The notes below the pieces were generated by a model. It saw only the letters and a program-made list of their open reading frames with translations. It had not been told where the DNA came from and did not search any database. A program made the position numbers and the translations under genes. A stretch of DNA of 64,000 bases from Pseudomonas viridiflava (GTDB lineage: Bacteria > Pseudomonadota > Gammaproteobacteria > Pseudomonadales > Pseudomonadaceae), in contig NZ_RBTP01000061.1 of the NCBI RefSeq assembly GCF_003702045.1, positions 43,722 through 107,721 of the forward strand, read 5' to 3'. This document shows positions 25,658 to 35,333 of the stretch, piece by piece. The first letter of the stretch is position 1. Every line of letters begins with the position of its first letter.

Positions 25658-26445
25658 TGGGGCAGTTCCCGGCCAAAGGGAATGCACAGCGGCGTACCAA
25701 AAAACGGGTCGGCGATGATTCGGCAGTTCAGGTCGAAGACCTGTTTGACCAGCGCTTCGCTCAGGATATCGGCCGGCCGCCCTTGCGCAAAGGCCGTACG
25801 CTGATGCACGGCAATCATGTGGTCGGCATAGCGACACGCCAGGTTCAGGTCATGCAGGACCATGACGATGGTTTTGCCTTCCTGCCGGTTCAGGTCGCGC
25901 AGCAGGTCCAGCACTTCGATCTGATGGGCCAGATCGAGAAAGGTGGTTGGCTCATCCAGCAGAACGATATCGGTGTCCTGAGCCAGGGTCATTGCGATCC
26001 ATGCGCGCTGACGCTGGCCACCGGACAACGCATCCACCGGGCGTTCGGCCAGTGCCAGCGTACCCGTCTGCAACAACGCTTTTTCGACCATCGTTTCATC
26101 CTGGGCAGACCACTGCTGCATCCAGTTCTGGTAGGGATAACGCCCCAGCGCCACCAACTGCCGCACGGTAATGCCTTCAGGCGCACTGGGCATCTGCGGC
26201 AGAATCGCCAGTTCACGCGCGACGGTTGCAGTGGATTTCTGGTGAATGTCCGCGCCATTGAGCACGACTGTGCCTTGCTGGGGCTTGAGCAAACGGGCCA
26301 GGGATTTGAGCAGGGTGCTTTTGCCGCAACCGTTACTGCCGATCAACACCGTTACCTGGCCCTGAGGCAACTGCAGGTCGAGGCTGTCGATGATGACTTG
26401 GCCTTGATAACTCAGGGTCAGGTCATGGGTTGCAATGGACGCCAT
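25654..26445 (-). CDS. cbrD: Achromobactin ABC transporter, ATP-binding protein
   Basis: The 263-residue ATPase has Walker A IGSNGCGKSTLLKS, a Q-loop LPQMPSAPEGITV, signature LSGGQRQRAWIAMTLAQ, Walker B IVLLDEPTTFLD and switch His VLHDLNLACRYAD. These are typical of FecE/FepC-type siderophore importers. It energises CbrB-CbrC. A 10-nt gap separates it from cbrC, and its stop overlaps the FhuF-like gene. Confidence 0.92.
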   Translation of the reverse strand: MASIATHDLTLSYQGQVIIDSLDLQLPQGQVTVLIGSNGCGKSTLLKSLARLLKPQQGTVVLNGADIHQKSTATVARELAILPQMPSAPEGITVRQLVALGRYPYQNWMQQWSAQDETMVEKALLQTGTLALAERPVDALSGGQRQRAWIAMTLAQDTDIVLLDEPTTFLDLAHQIEVLDLLRDLNRQEGKTIVMVLHDLNLACRYADHMIAVHQRTAFAQGRPADILSEALVKQVFDLNCRIIADPFFGTPLCIPFGRELPQ

Positions 26446-26455
26446 CCGAAATTCC

Positions 26456-27487
26456 TTAATGCCGCTGGTTGATCAATAGATACAGAAAAAACGGCGTGCC
26501 CAGCACCGCGACAAAAATTCCTGCGGGCAGGTCCAACGGCAGGAACAGGGTGCGTCCGGCCAGATCGGCCAGCATCACCAGATTGGCCCCCATCAGCGCA
26601 GACATCAGCGCCTGACCGGCAAAGCCAGGCGGGATCAGGCGCTTGGCGATATGTGGCGCAATCAACCCGACAAAGGCAATCGCCCCGCCCCAGGCCACCG
26701 CCAGCCCCGCCAACGCCACGCTGACCAGCAGCAACCCGGCGCGCAACCACTGCACGCGTACGCCGATACCCTGCGCCAGATCATCGTCGAGTTGCTGCAC
26801 CCGCACCTGCCGAGCCAGCAGCACCAGCAAGGGCAAAAGGACCGCCAGCCAGCTTGCCAGTGCGCGCGGCTCAGGCCAACTGGCACCATACACGCTGCCG
26901 GTCAGCCAGACGTAGGCCGACAGGGTGGTGGTCAGCGGGCTGAAAACCAGAATGAACGTGGTCACGGCCGCCAGCAGTGCCGACACCCCTACCCCGATCA
27001 GCACCAGCCGCAACGGCGACGCGCCCTGATTCCAGGCCAGCAGATAGATCGCCAGGGCCGCCAGGCCAGCGCCGCACATGGCGGCCAATGGCAGGAACTG
27101 CGCGCCCAGCGCCACCGAGAAAAACGACAGGTAAATCACCGCCGCAGCGCTGGCACCGCTGGTAATACCCAGCAGGTCCGGGGAAGCCAGCGGGTTGCGG
27201 ATAATGCTCTGCAAAATCAGGCCTGAAACCGCAAGCGCCGCCCCCACCAGTGCAGCCAAGGCCAGTCGGGGCATGCGCAATTGCTCGACAATGAACACCA
27301 GGCTGTCATCCGCGTGGCCGAAAAGCACACTGAACAATGTCGCAGGCGACAGGTTGACCTTGCCCAGTGACAACGAGGCCATCATGACCGCCAGGGTAAA
27401 AATGACCGCCGTGAGCAGCCGCGTCAGCCCGGCGAGACTGAACCGTCGCGAGAAACCGCGATAGCGCAACGTGAGGTGCTTATCCAT
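26456..27487 (-). CDS. cbrC: Achromobactin ABC transporter, permease
   Basis: The 343-residue FecCD-family permease has about ten hydrophobic helices. Family motifs include ALVGAALAVSGLILQSIIRNPLASPDLLGITSGASAAAV, AGLAVAWGGAIAFVGLIAPHIAKRL and LPAGIFVAVLGTPFFLYLL. I start it at ATG 27487 (MDKHLTLRYRG), which overlaps the end of cbrB by 8 nt; the frame extends further upstream inside cbrB. Confidence 0.92.
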   Translation of the reverse strand: MDKHLTLRYRGFSRRFSLAGLTRLLTAVIFTLAVMMASLSLGKVNLSPATLFSVLFGHADDSLVFIVEQLRMPRLALAALVGAALAVSGLILQSIIRNPLASPDLLGITSGASAAAVIYLSFFSVALGAQFLPLAAMCGAGLAALAIYLLAWNQGASPLRLVLIGVGVSALLAAVTTFILVFSPLTTTLSAYVWLTGSVYGASWPEPRALASWLAVLLPLLVLLARQVRVQQLDDDLAQGIGVRVQWLRAGLLLVSVALAGLAVAWGGAIAFVGLIAPHIAKRLIPPGFAGQALMSALMGANLVMLADLAGRTLFLPLDLPAGIFVAVLGTPFFLYLLINQRH

Positions 27488-28469
27488 AACGAGCCCCCCG
27501 GCGTGCCAGCGCAATGAAAAACGGTGCGCCGAACAGCGCAGTCATCACACCGACCGGTACTTCCTGCGGCAGAATTACCACCCGCGCCAGGGTATCGGCC
27601 AACAGCAGCAGCGTTGCCCCCAACACCGCACAACCGGGCAGCAGCCAGCGGTGATCGATCGACAGCGTCTTGCGCACCATATGGGGGACCAGCAGACCGA
27701 TGAACCCGATGCTGCCTGCCAACGCCACCGCGCTGCCTGCGAGCGCGATGATCACCCCGCTCATCAGCAGGCGAATGAGCCCGGTACGTTGTCCCAGTGC
27801 CGTAGCGATGGCTTCGCCCGTGTTAAGCACATTGACCTGCCCTGCCAGCAGCAGCGCGGCGATCAACGACAACAGCACACACGCCAGTAACGGTGCAGCA
27901 GTGGCCAGGTCACGTTCCGACAGCGAGCCTGCAAGCCAGAACAGCACGGTATCCAGTCCATCCTGATTGACCACCAGCAGCGCCTGACTGAATGCGGTAA
28001 ACAGCGCGGTGATCGCGGCACCAGCCAAGACGATACGCAACGGATTGAGGCTGCCCTGCCCGCGATTGCCGATCACCCAGACCAGACACCCGGCCACCGC
28101 TGCGCCGATAAACGCACACCACAGCCACTGACTCATCGACGTCAGGGTCAGCAGCGAAGAGCAGACAATGATCGAAAATGTTGCGCCAGCATTGATGCCG
28201 AACAGACCCGGAGACGCCAGTGGGTTGCGTGTCAGGGCCTGCATCAGTGCACCGGCGACCGCCAGGCTTGCGCCCACCGCAATGGCCATCAGCGTGCGGG
28301 TCCACCGGCTGTCGAGCAGAACATGCTGGCTGGCGCTGAGCGCGTCGGGCTGCCAGACACTGGAGAAGATGGCTGCGGGCGAAATCCAGCTGGCGCCCGA
28401 GGCAAGGCTGAGCCCCATGCAGACCAAGAGCATCGATAAGCCGACAGCCAGTTTTTTTCCCGCACTCAT
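27480..28469 (-). CDS. cbrB: Achromobactin ABC transporter, permease
   Basis: The 329-residue FecCD-family permease has VGASLAVAGALMQALTRNPLASPGLFGINAGATFSI, ALAGSIGFIGLLVPHMVRK and VPVGVMTALFGAPFFIALARR. It is the heterodimer partner of CbrC for ferric-siderophore passage across the inner membrane. Its ATGA overlaps the cbrA stop. Confidence 0.92.
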   Translation of the reverse strand: MSAGKKLAVGLSMLLVCMGLSLASGASWISPAAIFSSVWQPDALSASQHVLLDSRWTRTLMAIAVGASLAVAGALMQALTRNPLASPGLFGINAGATFSIIVCSSLLTLTSMSQWLWCAFIGAAVAGCLVWVIGNRGQGSLNPLRIVLAGAAITALFTAFSQALLVVNQDGLDTVLFWLAGSLSERDLATAAPLLACVLLSLIAALLLAGQVNVLNTGEAIATALGQRTGLIRLLMSGVIIALAGSAVALAGSIGFIGLLVPHMVRKTLSIDHRWLLPGCAVLGATLLLLADTLARVVILPQEVPVGVMTALFGAPFFIALARRGARYG

Positions 28470-29386
28470 GAAAGGTTGTTCCCGAGCGCAACCCGCGCTA
28501 TCTCGTCGAGCATACGATTGGCCCCCAGGATCCCGCCGGACAGACTCCAGGCCACTGCATCGACGCGCCAGACCTCTCCGTCCTGCGGGGCGCGCAATTG
28601 TTTCCAGAACGGATGTTGCACAAGCTTTTGGTAATTGTTCATCGCGGCTTGGTTATCACCGCGTTGAAACACAAAGAACAGGTCGGCATCGACCACAGGC
28701 AGACTCTCTTTACTGCTGAGTTTGAGGGAAACGCCTTGCGCTTCGCGGGCAGCGGGTGTCCAGGCGAAGCCCAGTTCAGTGAGCACTGAACCTGCAAAAC
28801 TGGCGGGCAGATAACTGCGGATGTGGTCTTCGCGGATATCGAGCACCGACACGGTAATGGGCCAGCGGCCGGCGAACTTCGCCTGCAACTGCTCCCGTAA
28901 TTGCACCACGCGGCGCTGCCACTGCCCTAACAGGTCGACGGCCATCTGCTGACGGTTCAGCGCCGCGCCCATCATCGCCAGCGTGCGCTTGAACTCGAAC
29001 ACCTCCTCCAGCATTACCAGCGGAGCGATCTGTTGGAGCAAGGGGGCAATGCGTTGATGGCGAAAGCGCGAGGCGACGATCAGGTCCGGCTTGAGCAGTA
29101 CGATGTCTTCAAGGCTCGGCTGGGTTTCCAGGCCGACATGGGGCACCGCCGCCAGCGCCGGGCGCAGGTAGCGGTACATCGGCTTCTCACTCCAGGAGTC
29201 AACGACACCGCAGGGTGTCACACCCAATGCCACGGCGGTGTCGGAAGCGCCCTGAAACAACGTGACCACCCGCAACGGCGCTGCCCGGGCAATGCCGGGC
29301 AGCGACAAACCGGGTAACACCAGCAGTCCCAGCGATAGGCGCAATGCCCTGCGCCGGGACGATGACAAGGGTTCGTCAGACGTCAC
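28466..29386 (-). CDS. cbrA: Achromobactin-binding periplasmic protein
   Basis: The 306-residue protein has an Arg-rich N-terminus and signal sequence (SSSRRRALRLSLGLLVLPGLSLPGIARA), with a possible twin-arginine character. The binding-protein fold is of the BtuF/FecB type: RVVTLFQGASDTAVALGVTPCGVVD, PSLEDIVLLKPDLIVASRFRHQ, WRVDAVAWSLSGGILGANRML. It delivers the ferric siderophore to CbrBC. It starts inside the end of acsA (11-nt overlap). Confidence 0.9.
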   Translation of the reverse strand: MTSDEPLSSSRRRALRLSLGLLVLPGLSLPGIARAAPLRVVTLFQGASDTAVALGVTPCGVVDSWSEKPMYRYLRPALAAVPHVGLETQPSLEDIVLLKPDLIVASRFRHQRIAPLLQQIAPLVMLEEVFEFKRTLAMMGAALNRQQMAVDLLGQWQRRVVQLREQLQAKFAGRWPITVSVLDIREDHIRSYLPASFAGSVLTELGFAWTPAAREAQGVSLKLSSKESLPVVDADLFFVFQRGDNQAAMNNYQKLVQHPFWKQLRAPQDGEVWRVDAVAWSLSGGILGANRMLDEIARVALGNNLS

Positions 29387-31244
29387 GTCGCAACCTGTGG
29401 AACGGGTTGACCACTTCGCCCTTGCCGAACGGCATGCTGCCCGGGCCGCCCGCGCGGGCGATCATTGGCGTGAGCAGCAGTTTTTGTGGCCAGTTCGGTG
29501 CGTCGAACAGTTGGTGCCGGAGCATGGTGCGGGCCTCCTCGTCGAATTCAATGGTGGTGATCAGGTCGTCCAGCACGTCGCGCAATACAGTCCACAACGC
29601 GGTCACAGGAACCTCGTAAACCTGCGCGAGTGTGTCCATGATTGCCCGGACATTGACCTGGATACCCAAGGTCTGCAGCCAGAACAGCAAATCTTCAGGG
29701 CGCTCATGGTACAGGGTATTGGCATGACCTTTCTTCATTCGATAGACCGGATCCTGCATACCGTTGCGTTCCAGCCACGGCACGAAGATGCGCAGCGAGT
29801 CGTGATCGCGCAACAACAAGCCCTGCGCCTGCCCGGATTTCCACACCAGCACCGCATTTTGCCCATGCACTTCGCCGAGCATGCCTAGGCGCAACATGCG
29901 CAGGTTGATGTCGAAGAAACGGTGGCTCAGCTCGCGAAACAGCGTCAGCACCGAAGCCTGGTTGCGCGGCAACTCACGATAAGCCATCCACTCATCGAAG
30001 AAGTGTCGGTTACTGCCCGGCAACGGCGTGCCCAGCGCAGCCATTGGCAGCAGGCGGCACTCAGGATCGTCGAGCAGTTCGGAGGGATACGTGCGCACCA
30101 TCGCAGAGAGGTGGCGCGGCCCTTCGTCGAACAGGCTCGCGTCTTTCGGCATGAAGGCCCACCACTTGCGCTCGTCGCACAGGTGCAGCGAGCGACTCAG
30201 CGCTTCATCCTTATGGACCACCTGGCGCAGCAACACCTCACTGAGGTTGCCGTTGATCATCTTGACGGCTGGCAGATAACGCGACGCACCCAACGAATGG
30301 ATGGCCATTGGCAGTTTTAGGTAATCGGCGCTGTCGAAGCATGGCGTCATCGAGCGCAACGATGAAGTGGCGAACACCGAGGCTTCATTGAAATCCAGAC
30401 GCAGGCAATCGCCCTTGGCCAGCGCATCACCCACCTGCGCGTCCAGCACGTGATCGAACTGCCAAGGGTGAACCGGCAGCGCGACGTGGCTGTTCGCAAC
30501 GCCGCGATCCTTCATTTCCTGATCAAGCCTGACTTGCAGGTGTGTAGGCAGCAAATGGCGAGCCGGGAACGACGTCTGCAGATCATCGACGCCCTCACCG
30601 CATTGCAGCAGGGTTTTGTCGACCGCCACCCAGTTGAGCGCGACCGGCTGGGCGAACTCGGCCTGATAGGCGCGGTATTGCTCCTCGCTCAAGCCCTGCT
30701 TGGCCTTGGCCAGCGGATGGTACGGACGGTCACGCAGCGACGCCCACTGTTCCATCGTACGGAAGAACGTATGACCGTCCTGAGCCATCAGGTTTTGGTC
30801 ATCCACCTTGTGATCCAGCGACAGCGCGGTCTGCCAGACGCTGATGCGCAACACATCCAGAAACAGCGACAAGCCCTTTTCGTTGTCGGCAAAACGCGGC
30901 GCCATGCCGGCAAACACCCATTTCATGAAGTCTTCGGGCGACAACTGCGTCCAGCGCTCGCCCTGACGGCCCAGAACCGGCGTGCCGGGTACTTTCTCCC
31001 ATCGCTGAGTGATGCCCGGGCGCAGCGCGATACTGATAAAGCGCTGCTCGGCGGCATCGCAGTTCCAGTCCCAGACCTGCTGGCCCGCACCTTGACCGGC
31101 CAATGCAGGCGCGTGCGGATGGCTCCGTTGCCAGGCTGCGGTGTCTTGCAGGTTCAGGTTATCGCCACCGAAGAAATCTTCGGCCAGCAGGCAATCGACC
31201 AAATCCTGCATGACCAGGTCTACCGCATGTGATGTGAAATTCAT
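29376..31244 (-). CDS. acsA: NRPS-independent siderophore (NIS) synthetase AcsA
   Basis: The 622-residue protein has the IucA/IucC and FhuF-like C-terminal domains of NIS synthetases. Visible motifs are LPVHPWQFDH, a conserved ATSSLRSMTP segment, NGNLSEVLLRQVVHKDE and, near the end, MLGEVHGQNAVLVWKSGQAQGLLLRDHDSLRI. The family adenylates a carboxylate and joins it to an amine or alcohol. AcsA is grouped with the 2-oxoglutarate-using (type B) enzymes in the literature I recall; its exact step in achromobactin assembly I leave open. It starts 4 nt after acsB ends. Confidence 0.9.
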   Translation of the reverse strand: MNFTSHAVDLVMQDLVDCLLAEDFFGGDNLNLQDTAAWQRSHPHAPALAGQGAGQQVWDWNCDAAEQRFISIALRPGITQRWEKVPGTPVLGRQGERWTQLSPEDFMKWVFAGMAPRFADNEKGLSLFLDVLRISVWQTALSLDHKVDDQNLMAQDGHTFFRTMEQWASLRDRPYHPLAKAKQGLSEEQYRAYQAEFAQPVALNWVAVDKTLLQCGEGVDDLQTSFPARHLLPTHLQVRLDQEMKDRGVANSHVALPVHPWQFDHVLDAQVGDALAKGDCLRLDFNEASVFATSSLRSMTPCFDSADYLKLPMAIHSLGASRYLPAVKMINGNLSEVLLRQVVHKDEALSRSLHLCDERKWWAFMPKDASLFDEGPRHLSAMVRTYPSELLDDPECRLLPMAALGTPLPGSNRHFFDEWMAYRELPRNQASVLTLFRELSHRFFDINLRMLRLGMLGEVHGQNAVLVWKSGQAQGLLLRDHDSLRIFVPWLERNGMQDPVYRMKKGHANTLYHERPEDLLFWLQTLGIQVNVRAIMDTLAQVYEVPVTALWTVLRDVLDDLITTIEFDEEARTMLRHQLFDAPNWPQKLLLTPMIARAGGPGSMPFGKGEVVNPFHRLRRDV

Positions 31245-31248
31245 CGAA

Positions 31249-32025
31249 TCAGTTTCCTTCTACAGAATGTTGGGTCAGGCGGGCCTGAAGCGCACGAAAG
31301 GTAATGCCGCGCTCATCCCCCAGAACAAAAGCGTTGACGCCACGGGCCTGCCAGCGAGCGGCGTCGCCGGGCTGGCGGGGAATCGTGCAATATGGAACAC
31401 CTGCGGCTTGGGCAGCCTGCCAGGCATCGAGCAGCGCTTGCTGCACGATGGGTTGATCGATCTGCCACGGCATGCCAAGCGATTGCGACAGGTCAGCAGC
31501 GCCCTCAAGGATCATGTCCAGCCCCGGCACCGCAGCGATCTCGCTGGCGCGGCGCACGCCTTCGGCGCTTTCGATCATCGCCACCAGCATGATTTGCCGG
31601 TTGGCCGCCTCCACGTACTGCGCCAGGCTATGTTTGCCGAACGCACCCGGACGACCGGCATTGAGGCTGCGATGGCCCAGTGGGTGGTACTTGCAGGCGG
31701 CGATGGCGGCGGCCAGTTGTTCGGGGCTTTCGATCATCGGCAAGACGATGCCCTGCGCCCCGCCATCAAGCAGTCGCAACAGCGTTTTCGGGTTCAGATC
31801 GGCGACCCGCACCAATGGCGTCAGGTCATAGCTTTCAGCAACACGGATCATGTTCTCCACGGTTTCCGGGTTGATCAGCACGTGTTCCATGTCGATGATC
31901 ACGAAGTCGAAACCGGCTTCGGCAATCAGCTCGATGGACGCCGGGGCCGGAATCGAGCTGATCAGCCCGTACACGGCCTGGCCGCTGCCCAGCTTTTGCT
32001 TGAGTGTGTTGGTCCTCAACATCAT
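31249..32025 (-). CDS. acsB: HpcH/HpaI aldolase-fold enzyme AcsB (SbnG-like citrate synthase)
   Basis: The 258-residue TIM-barrel protein has EAGFDFVIIDMEHVLINPETV, GIVLPMIESPEQL, LVAMIESAEGVRRASEI and GLDMILEGAADLSQSLGMPWQ. Glu and Asp metal ligands of the HpaI family are present. The GAADLSQSLG variant of the usual GPADLS motif is shared with SbnG, which makes citrate for staphyloferrin B. By analogy AcsB would supply citrate for achromobactin; this is inference. Its ATGA overlaps acsC. Confidence 0.85.
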   Translation of the reverse strand: MMLRTNTLKQKLGSGQAVYGLISSIPAPASIELIAEAGFDFVIIDMEHVLINPETVENMIRVAESYDLTPLVRVADLNPKTLLRLLDGGAQGIVLPMIESPEQLAAAIAACKYHPLGHRSLNAGRPGAFGKHSLAQYVEAANRQIMLVAMIESAEGVRRASEIAAVPGLDMILEGAADLSQSLGMPWQIDQPIVQQALLDAWQAAQAAGVPYCTIPRQPGDAARWQARGVNAFVLGDERGITFRALQARLTQHSVEGN

Positions 32026-33899
32026 TGCGGCCTGTATGCGTGCAGTGGGTTGGGAACCGACCTGAACCGGCGCTCGCTGTCACCGAGCAAGCGGCGCTTG
32101 GTCAACTCTTCCACTTCGTAAGTCGGTGCGAACACATCGAACAGACCGTAACGTTCCTGGTGCTGCGGATGCGCTTTTTGATAGTCCAGGATCACGTCGG
32201 CGGTCATTTCCCAGAACAGCGCTTCGTCCAGCTGATACTGCTGGCGCAGGAAAATGGCCATTTCAGCCAGGCAGATGAAGAAGAAACAATCGCAGGAGAA
32301 GTCGCGTACCGCGTTGACATCATCGGTAACGATGAACGAGTTGCGGTTGAGCTTCGCGTGGCTGGCAGGCAGCGGCACCAGCTCGGGGCACAGTTCGGGG
32401 CGACCCAGATGTGCAGGCGAATACCGCACGCCGTCATGGAAGTCCTTGAGCGCAATACGCTGCGGCCAGCCGTCCTTGACGATCAAGACGATGTTCTGGC
32501 CGTGGGATTCCATACCGATGCCTTCGGCGTAGAGCATGTGGATGATTGGCGGCACGGTGACGCTCAACAGCTGCCGGGTCCATTTTTCCAGGCCGTATTG
32601 GCGCACCCAGGCGTCGATGAATGGTGACTGATCGCCGTCGCCATATTGGTTCTCGACATGGCTCAGGCCGTTGAACGGCACGGCTTGCTCGTCGTCCCTG
32701 AGGTACCGGTGAAGGCTTTCGCGCCAGATCGCGCCCAGCGTGCCGTATGTTTGTGCCGAACGTGACTCCGGCAGATGACGGTAGTCGAAACTGACGCCGG
32801 CGACTTCGCCAAGAATCACGAAATCCAGCTCGCGAGCGGTGCTGTCGGTGCCAATCAGATGTTGCAGCCAGTCGGCGATGATCGGGCCGTTCAACACGGT
32901 ATGGCGCGCCAGAATGCGTGTACTGGATGTATTGGTCATGCTCATGGACAGCTTGACGTAGGGCTTTTTCGGATCGCTGGCGTTAGCCAGGGTGCGGATC
33001 GATTGCTGGGCCTTGTACACGTCGGCCGAGGTACCCAGATAAATCAGTTCGCCGCTGGCCAGCTCCGGAAAGAACGTCGAAACCGTCAGGTTGTCCCATT
33101 GCCACGGATGGACAGGCATCAACTGGTAGTCGTCTATGGATTTGCCCTGCGCCGCCAGTGTATGGGTAAACACTTGCCACCGCTGCGCGCCCAGCTCTTC
33201 GCGCACGAACTGTGGGAAATTCATGGCTCGGGAATGCCCGACCGACGCGCTGGATTTTGCGACCGCCAGCCAGACCACTGAAATGGGTGTCGCAAACTCA
33301 GGTCCGTAGTTGACGTTGTCATCCAGCGAGAAGCCGATACGCGATTTGTAGCAAGGGTGGTAGCTGTGGGCGTCCATGAAATGCTGTTCAAGCGCATCGA
33401 CGTCCAACTGATGCGCAGGCTTTGCAGGCTGGTAACCCTGAGTGCGGGCTTGCAGGTCCTTGAGCTGAGTCTGCTCGATTTCCTGAATGAAACGCGCTAG
33501 ATGTGGGCTGTCCTTGAACGGGCTCAGCAGCTCGGCCAGCGCCAGATGCAAGTCCGGAACAGTGCGCTTACCGTCTTTGTCGACGCGTTCCAGGCTGGCA
33601 TGGTCCAGGCGGATCAGATCGAAACTGGTGCTCAACAATCCATTGCAGCGGTATTCGACCGGAGCCTGTGAGGCATCGGTGACAGGGACGACGAACAGGT
33701 GCCGATGCTCGTCCAGCGACACGCAGGTGTAAGGCAGCGCGGCTTCATACAGCAACGTTTGCAACAACTGGCCTATCACCCGGCGCTGCACCTTTGTGTA
33801 ACGGCCGGCGTCGATATCGGCCAGCCAGTCGCCGGTGGCTGGAGTGTTCGCAGCGTGTTGAACGAGCGGTAACGGGTTCAGCGGTAAAGGGGTTGCCAT
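32022..33899 (-). CDS. acsC: NIS synthetase AcsC
   Basis: The 625-residue protein has HSYHPCYKSRIGFSLDDN (substrate/ATP site), LMPVHPWQWDNL, MTNTSSTRILARHTVLNGPIIADWL, DFVILGEVAGVSFDYRHLP and EGIGMESHGQNIVLIVKDGWPQRIALKDFHDG, all hallmarks of IucA/IucC-type synthetases. It carries out one of the later amide or ester condensations of achromobactin. It follows yhcA by 21 nt and overlaps acsB by 4 nt. Confidence 0.9.
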   Translation of the reverse strand: MATPLPLNPLPLVQHAANTPATGDWLADIDAGRYTKVQRRVIGQLLQTLLYEAALPYTCVSLDEHRHLFVVPVTDASQAPVEYRCNGLLSTSFDLIRLDHASLERVDKDGKRTVPDLHLALAELLSPFKDSPHLARFIQEIEQTQLKDLQARTQGYQPAKPAHQLDVDALEQHFMDAHSYHPCYKSRIGFSLDDNVNYGPEFATPISVVWLAVAKSSASVGHSRAMNFPQFVREELGAQRWQVFTHTLAAQGKSIDDYQLMPVHPWQWDNLTVSTFFPELASGELIYLGTSADVYKAQQSIRTLANASDPKKPYVKLSMSMTNTSSTRILARHTVLNGPIIADWLQHLIGTDSTARELDFVILGEVAGVSFDYRHLPESRSAQTYGTLGAIWRESLHRYLRDDEQAVPFNGLSHVENQYGDGDQSPFIDAWVRQYGLEKWTRQLLSVTVPPIIHMLYAEGIGMESHGQNIVLIVKDGWPQRIALKDFHDGVRYSPAHLGRPELCPELVPLPASHAKLNRNSFIVTDDVNAVRDFSCDCFFFICLAEMAIFLRQQYQLDEALFWEMTADVILDYQKAHPQHQERYGLFDVFAPTYEVEELTKRRLLGDSERRFRSVPNPLHAYRPQ

Positions 33900-33920
33900 A
33901 GTTCATACCTCGAACGGAAA

Positions 33921-35333
33921 TTATCGGGTTTCGACCGCGCCGGGCTCAGCCTCGACGCGCTCGTTTTCAAGAGGAAAACGCCAGGCACAGGGCAGTGCCA
34001 GCAGAATCAGAATGCCGGTGGCAACGAAGACTTCGCTGATGGCCGAGGGGGTGGCGGCCGGTCCCGCTGAACTGATGCGGAACTCAAGCCACAGCGAGGC
34101 AATGACAATCCCCAGCGATGCCACGAGACGCCGTGAAATGTTGTTCATCGCTGCACCCTGAGTGACCATCGGTTCGGGCAGTGCATTGAGCCCGGCGGTG
34201 GTCACCGGCATGTAGGAAAGCCCAAGGCCTGCGCCACGGATCATCATCAACACGAACACCACACCAATGGCCGCGTCGGCTTTGAGCAAGCCCAAGGCCA
34301 GCGTCGAAATGCCGGTCAGCAGCAGGCCGATGGCAACCACTGCGCGCGGGCCGTGCCGGTCCAGAGCCTTACCGCCCCACTGCCCGAACAGGCTGGCAAA
34401 CGCGGCAGTACACAGCAGCGACAGACCTGTCCAGATCGGGTTGTAGCCCATCACGGTTTGTACCAGCAGCGGGAGCAGCACCAGGCACTCGAACATCCCG
34501 ACCGATTGCACCACCGCGACGATCACGCTCATCCGGTAGCCGCGCAGGTTGAACAGGCGCAGGTTGAGCAGCGGAGCCTTGCGGCGCAGTTCTACCCAGA
34601 CAAAAGCGATCAGGCAGACCACCGCCACCAGTACCATTGCCTGATTGAGCGGATCCCGCAGCGCCTCGGCATGGTGCATCCGGCTGATGGCAATCATCAG
34701 CAGTCCGATACCCGACGCGATCAGCAGGTAACCGACCAGATCGAACGGCTTGCGCTCTGGCGGCTCCGAAGCAGGTAGCACGCCGATGCCCAGCACCAAC
34801 GCCAGCAGGCCGATGGGCACATTCATCAAGAACAGCGAACGCCAGTCGAACCACTCCAGCATGAGGCTGCCGCACAACGGCCCGAGCGCCGGAGCCAGCA
34901 TGACGGCGGCACTCCACAGCCCGGTCACACGGCCCCGTTCGTGCTTTTCGTACACGGCGAAGATGATGGCCAGCGACAACGGGATCATCAGCCCGCTGGC
35001 CACGCCCTGCACCACCCGAGCCGCGATCACCACCGCGATGGAGTTGGCCAGCGCCCCCAGCAGCGATCCACCGATGAACAGCGCAACCCCCCACAGATAA
35101 AGGCGCTTGCGCCCGATCCGCTGGCTGAGAAAGCTGGTCAGCGGCATGGTCATGCCCATGCTGGTCATGAACCCGGCAACGATCCAGGTGGCCATCAGTG
35201 GACCAATCCGGAACGCTTCCATGAACGCAGGCAGTGCCGGATTCAGCGAACTGTTGCTCAGGCTCACCGTCAGCGTGCCCAGCAAAACGTTGATCACCAC
35301 CCAACTGCGCGGGACGTTGAAGCGTGCTGTCAC
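33921..35333 (-). CDS. yhcA: MFS siderophore exporter, DHA2 family (YhcA)
   Basis: The 470-residue protein has about 14 membrane segments with DHA2 motifs: ATWIVAGFMTSMGMTMPLTSFLSQRIGRKRLYLWGVALF, ARVVQGVASGLMIPLSLAII and MLAPALGPLCGSLMLEWFDWRSLFLMNVPIG. Its place between acsE and acsC matches the achromobactin loci of Dickeya and P. syringae, where it is the presumed exporter. The start is GTG at 35333, overlapping the acsE stop as GTGA with GGAGG 7 nt ahead. Confidence 0.88.
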   Translation of the reverse strand: MTARFNVPRSWVVINVLLGTLTVSLSNSSLNPALPAFMEAFRIGPLMATWIVAGFMTSMGMTMPLTSFLSQRIGRKRLYLWGVALFIGGSLLGALANSIAVVIAARVVQGVASGLMIPLSLAIIFAVYEKHERGRVTGLWSAAVMLAPALGPLCGSLMLEWFDWRSLFLMNVPIGLLALVLGIGVLPASEPPERKPFDLVGYLLIASGIGLLMIAISRMHHAEALRDPLNQAMVLVAVVCLIAFVWVELRRKAPLLNLRLFNLRGYRMSVIVAVVQSVGMFECLVLLPLLVQTVMGYNPIWTGLSLLCTAAFASLFGQWGGKALDRHGPRAVVAIGLLLTGISTLALGLLKADAAIGVVFVLMMIRGAGLGLSYMPVTTAGLNALPEPMVTQGAAMNNISRRLVASLGIVIASLWLEFRISSAGPAATPSAISEVFVATGILILLALPCAWRFPLENERVEAEPGAVETR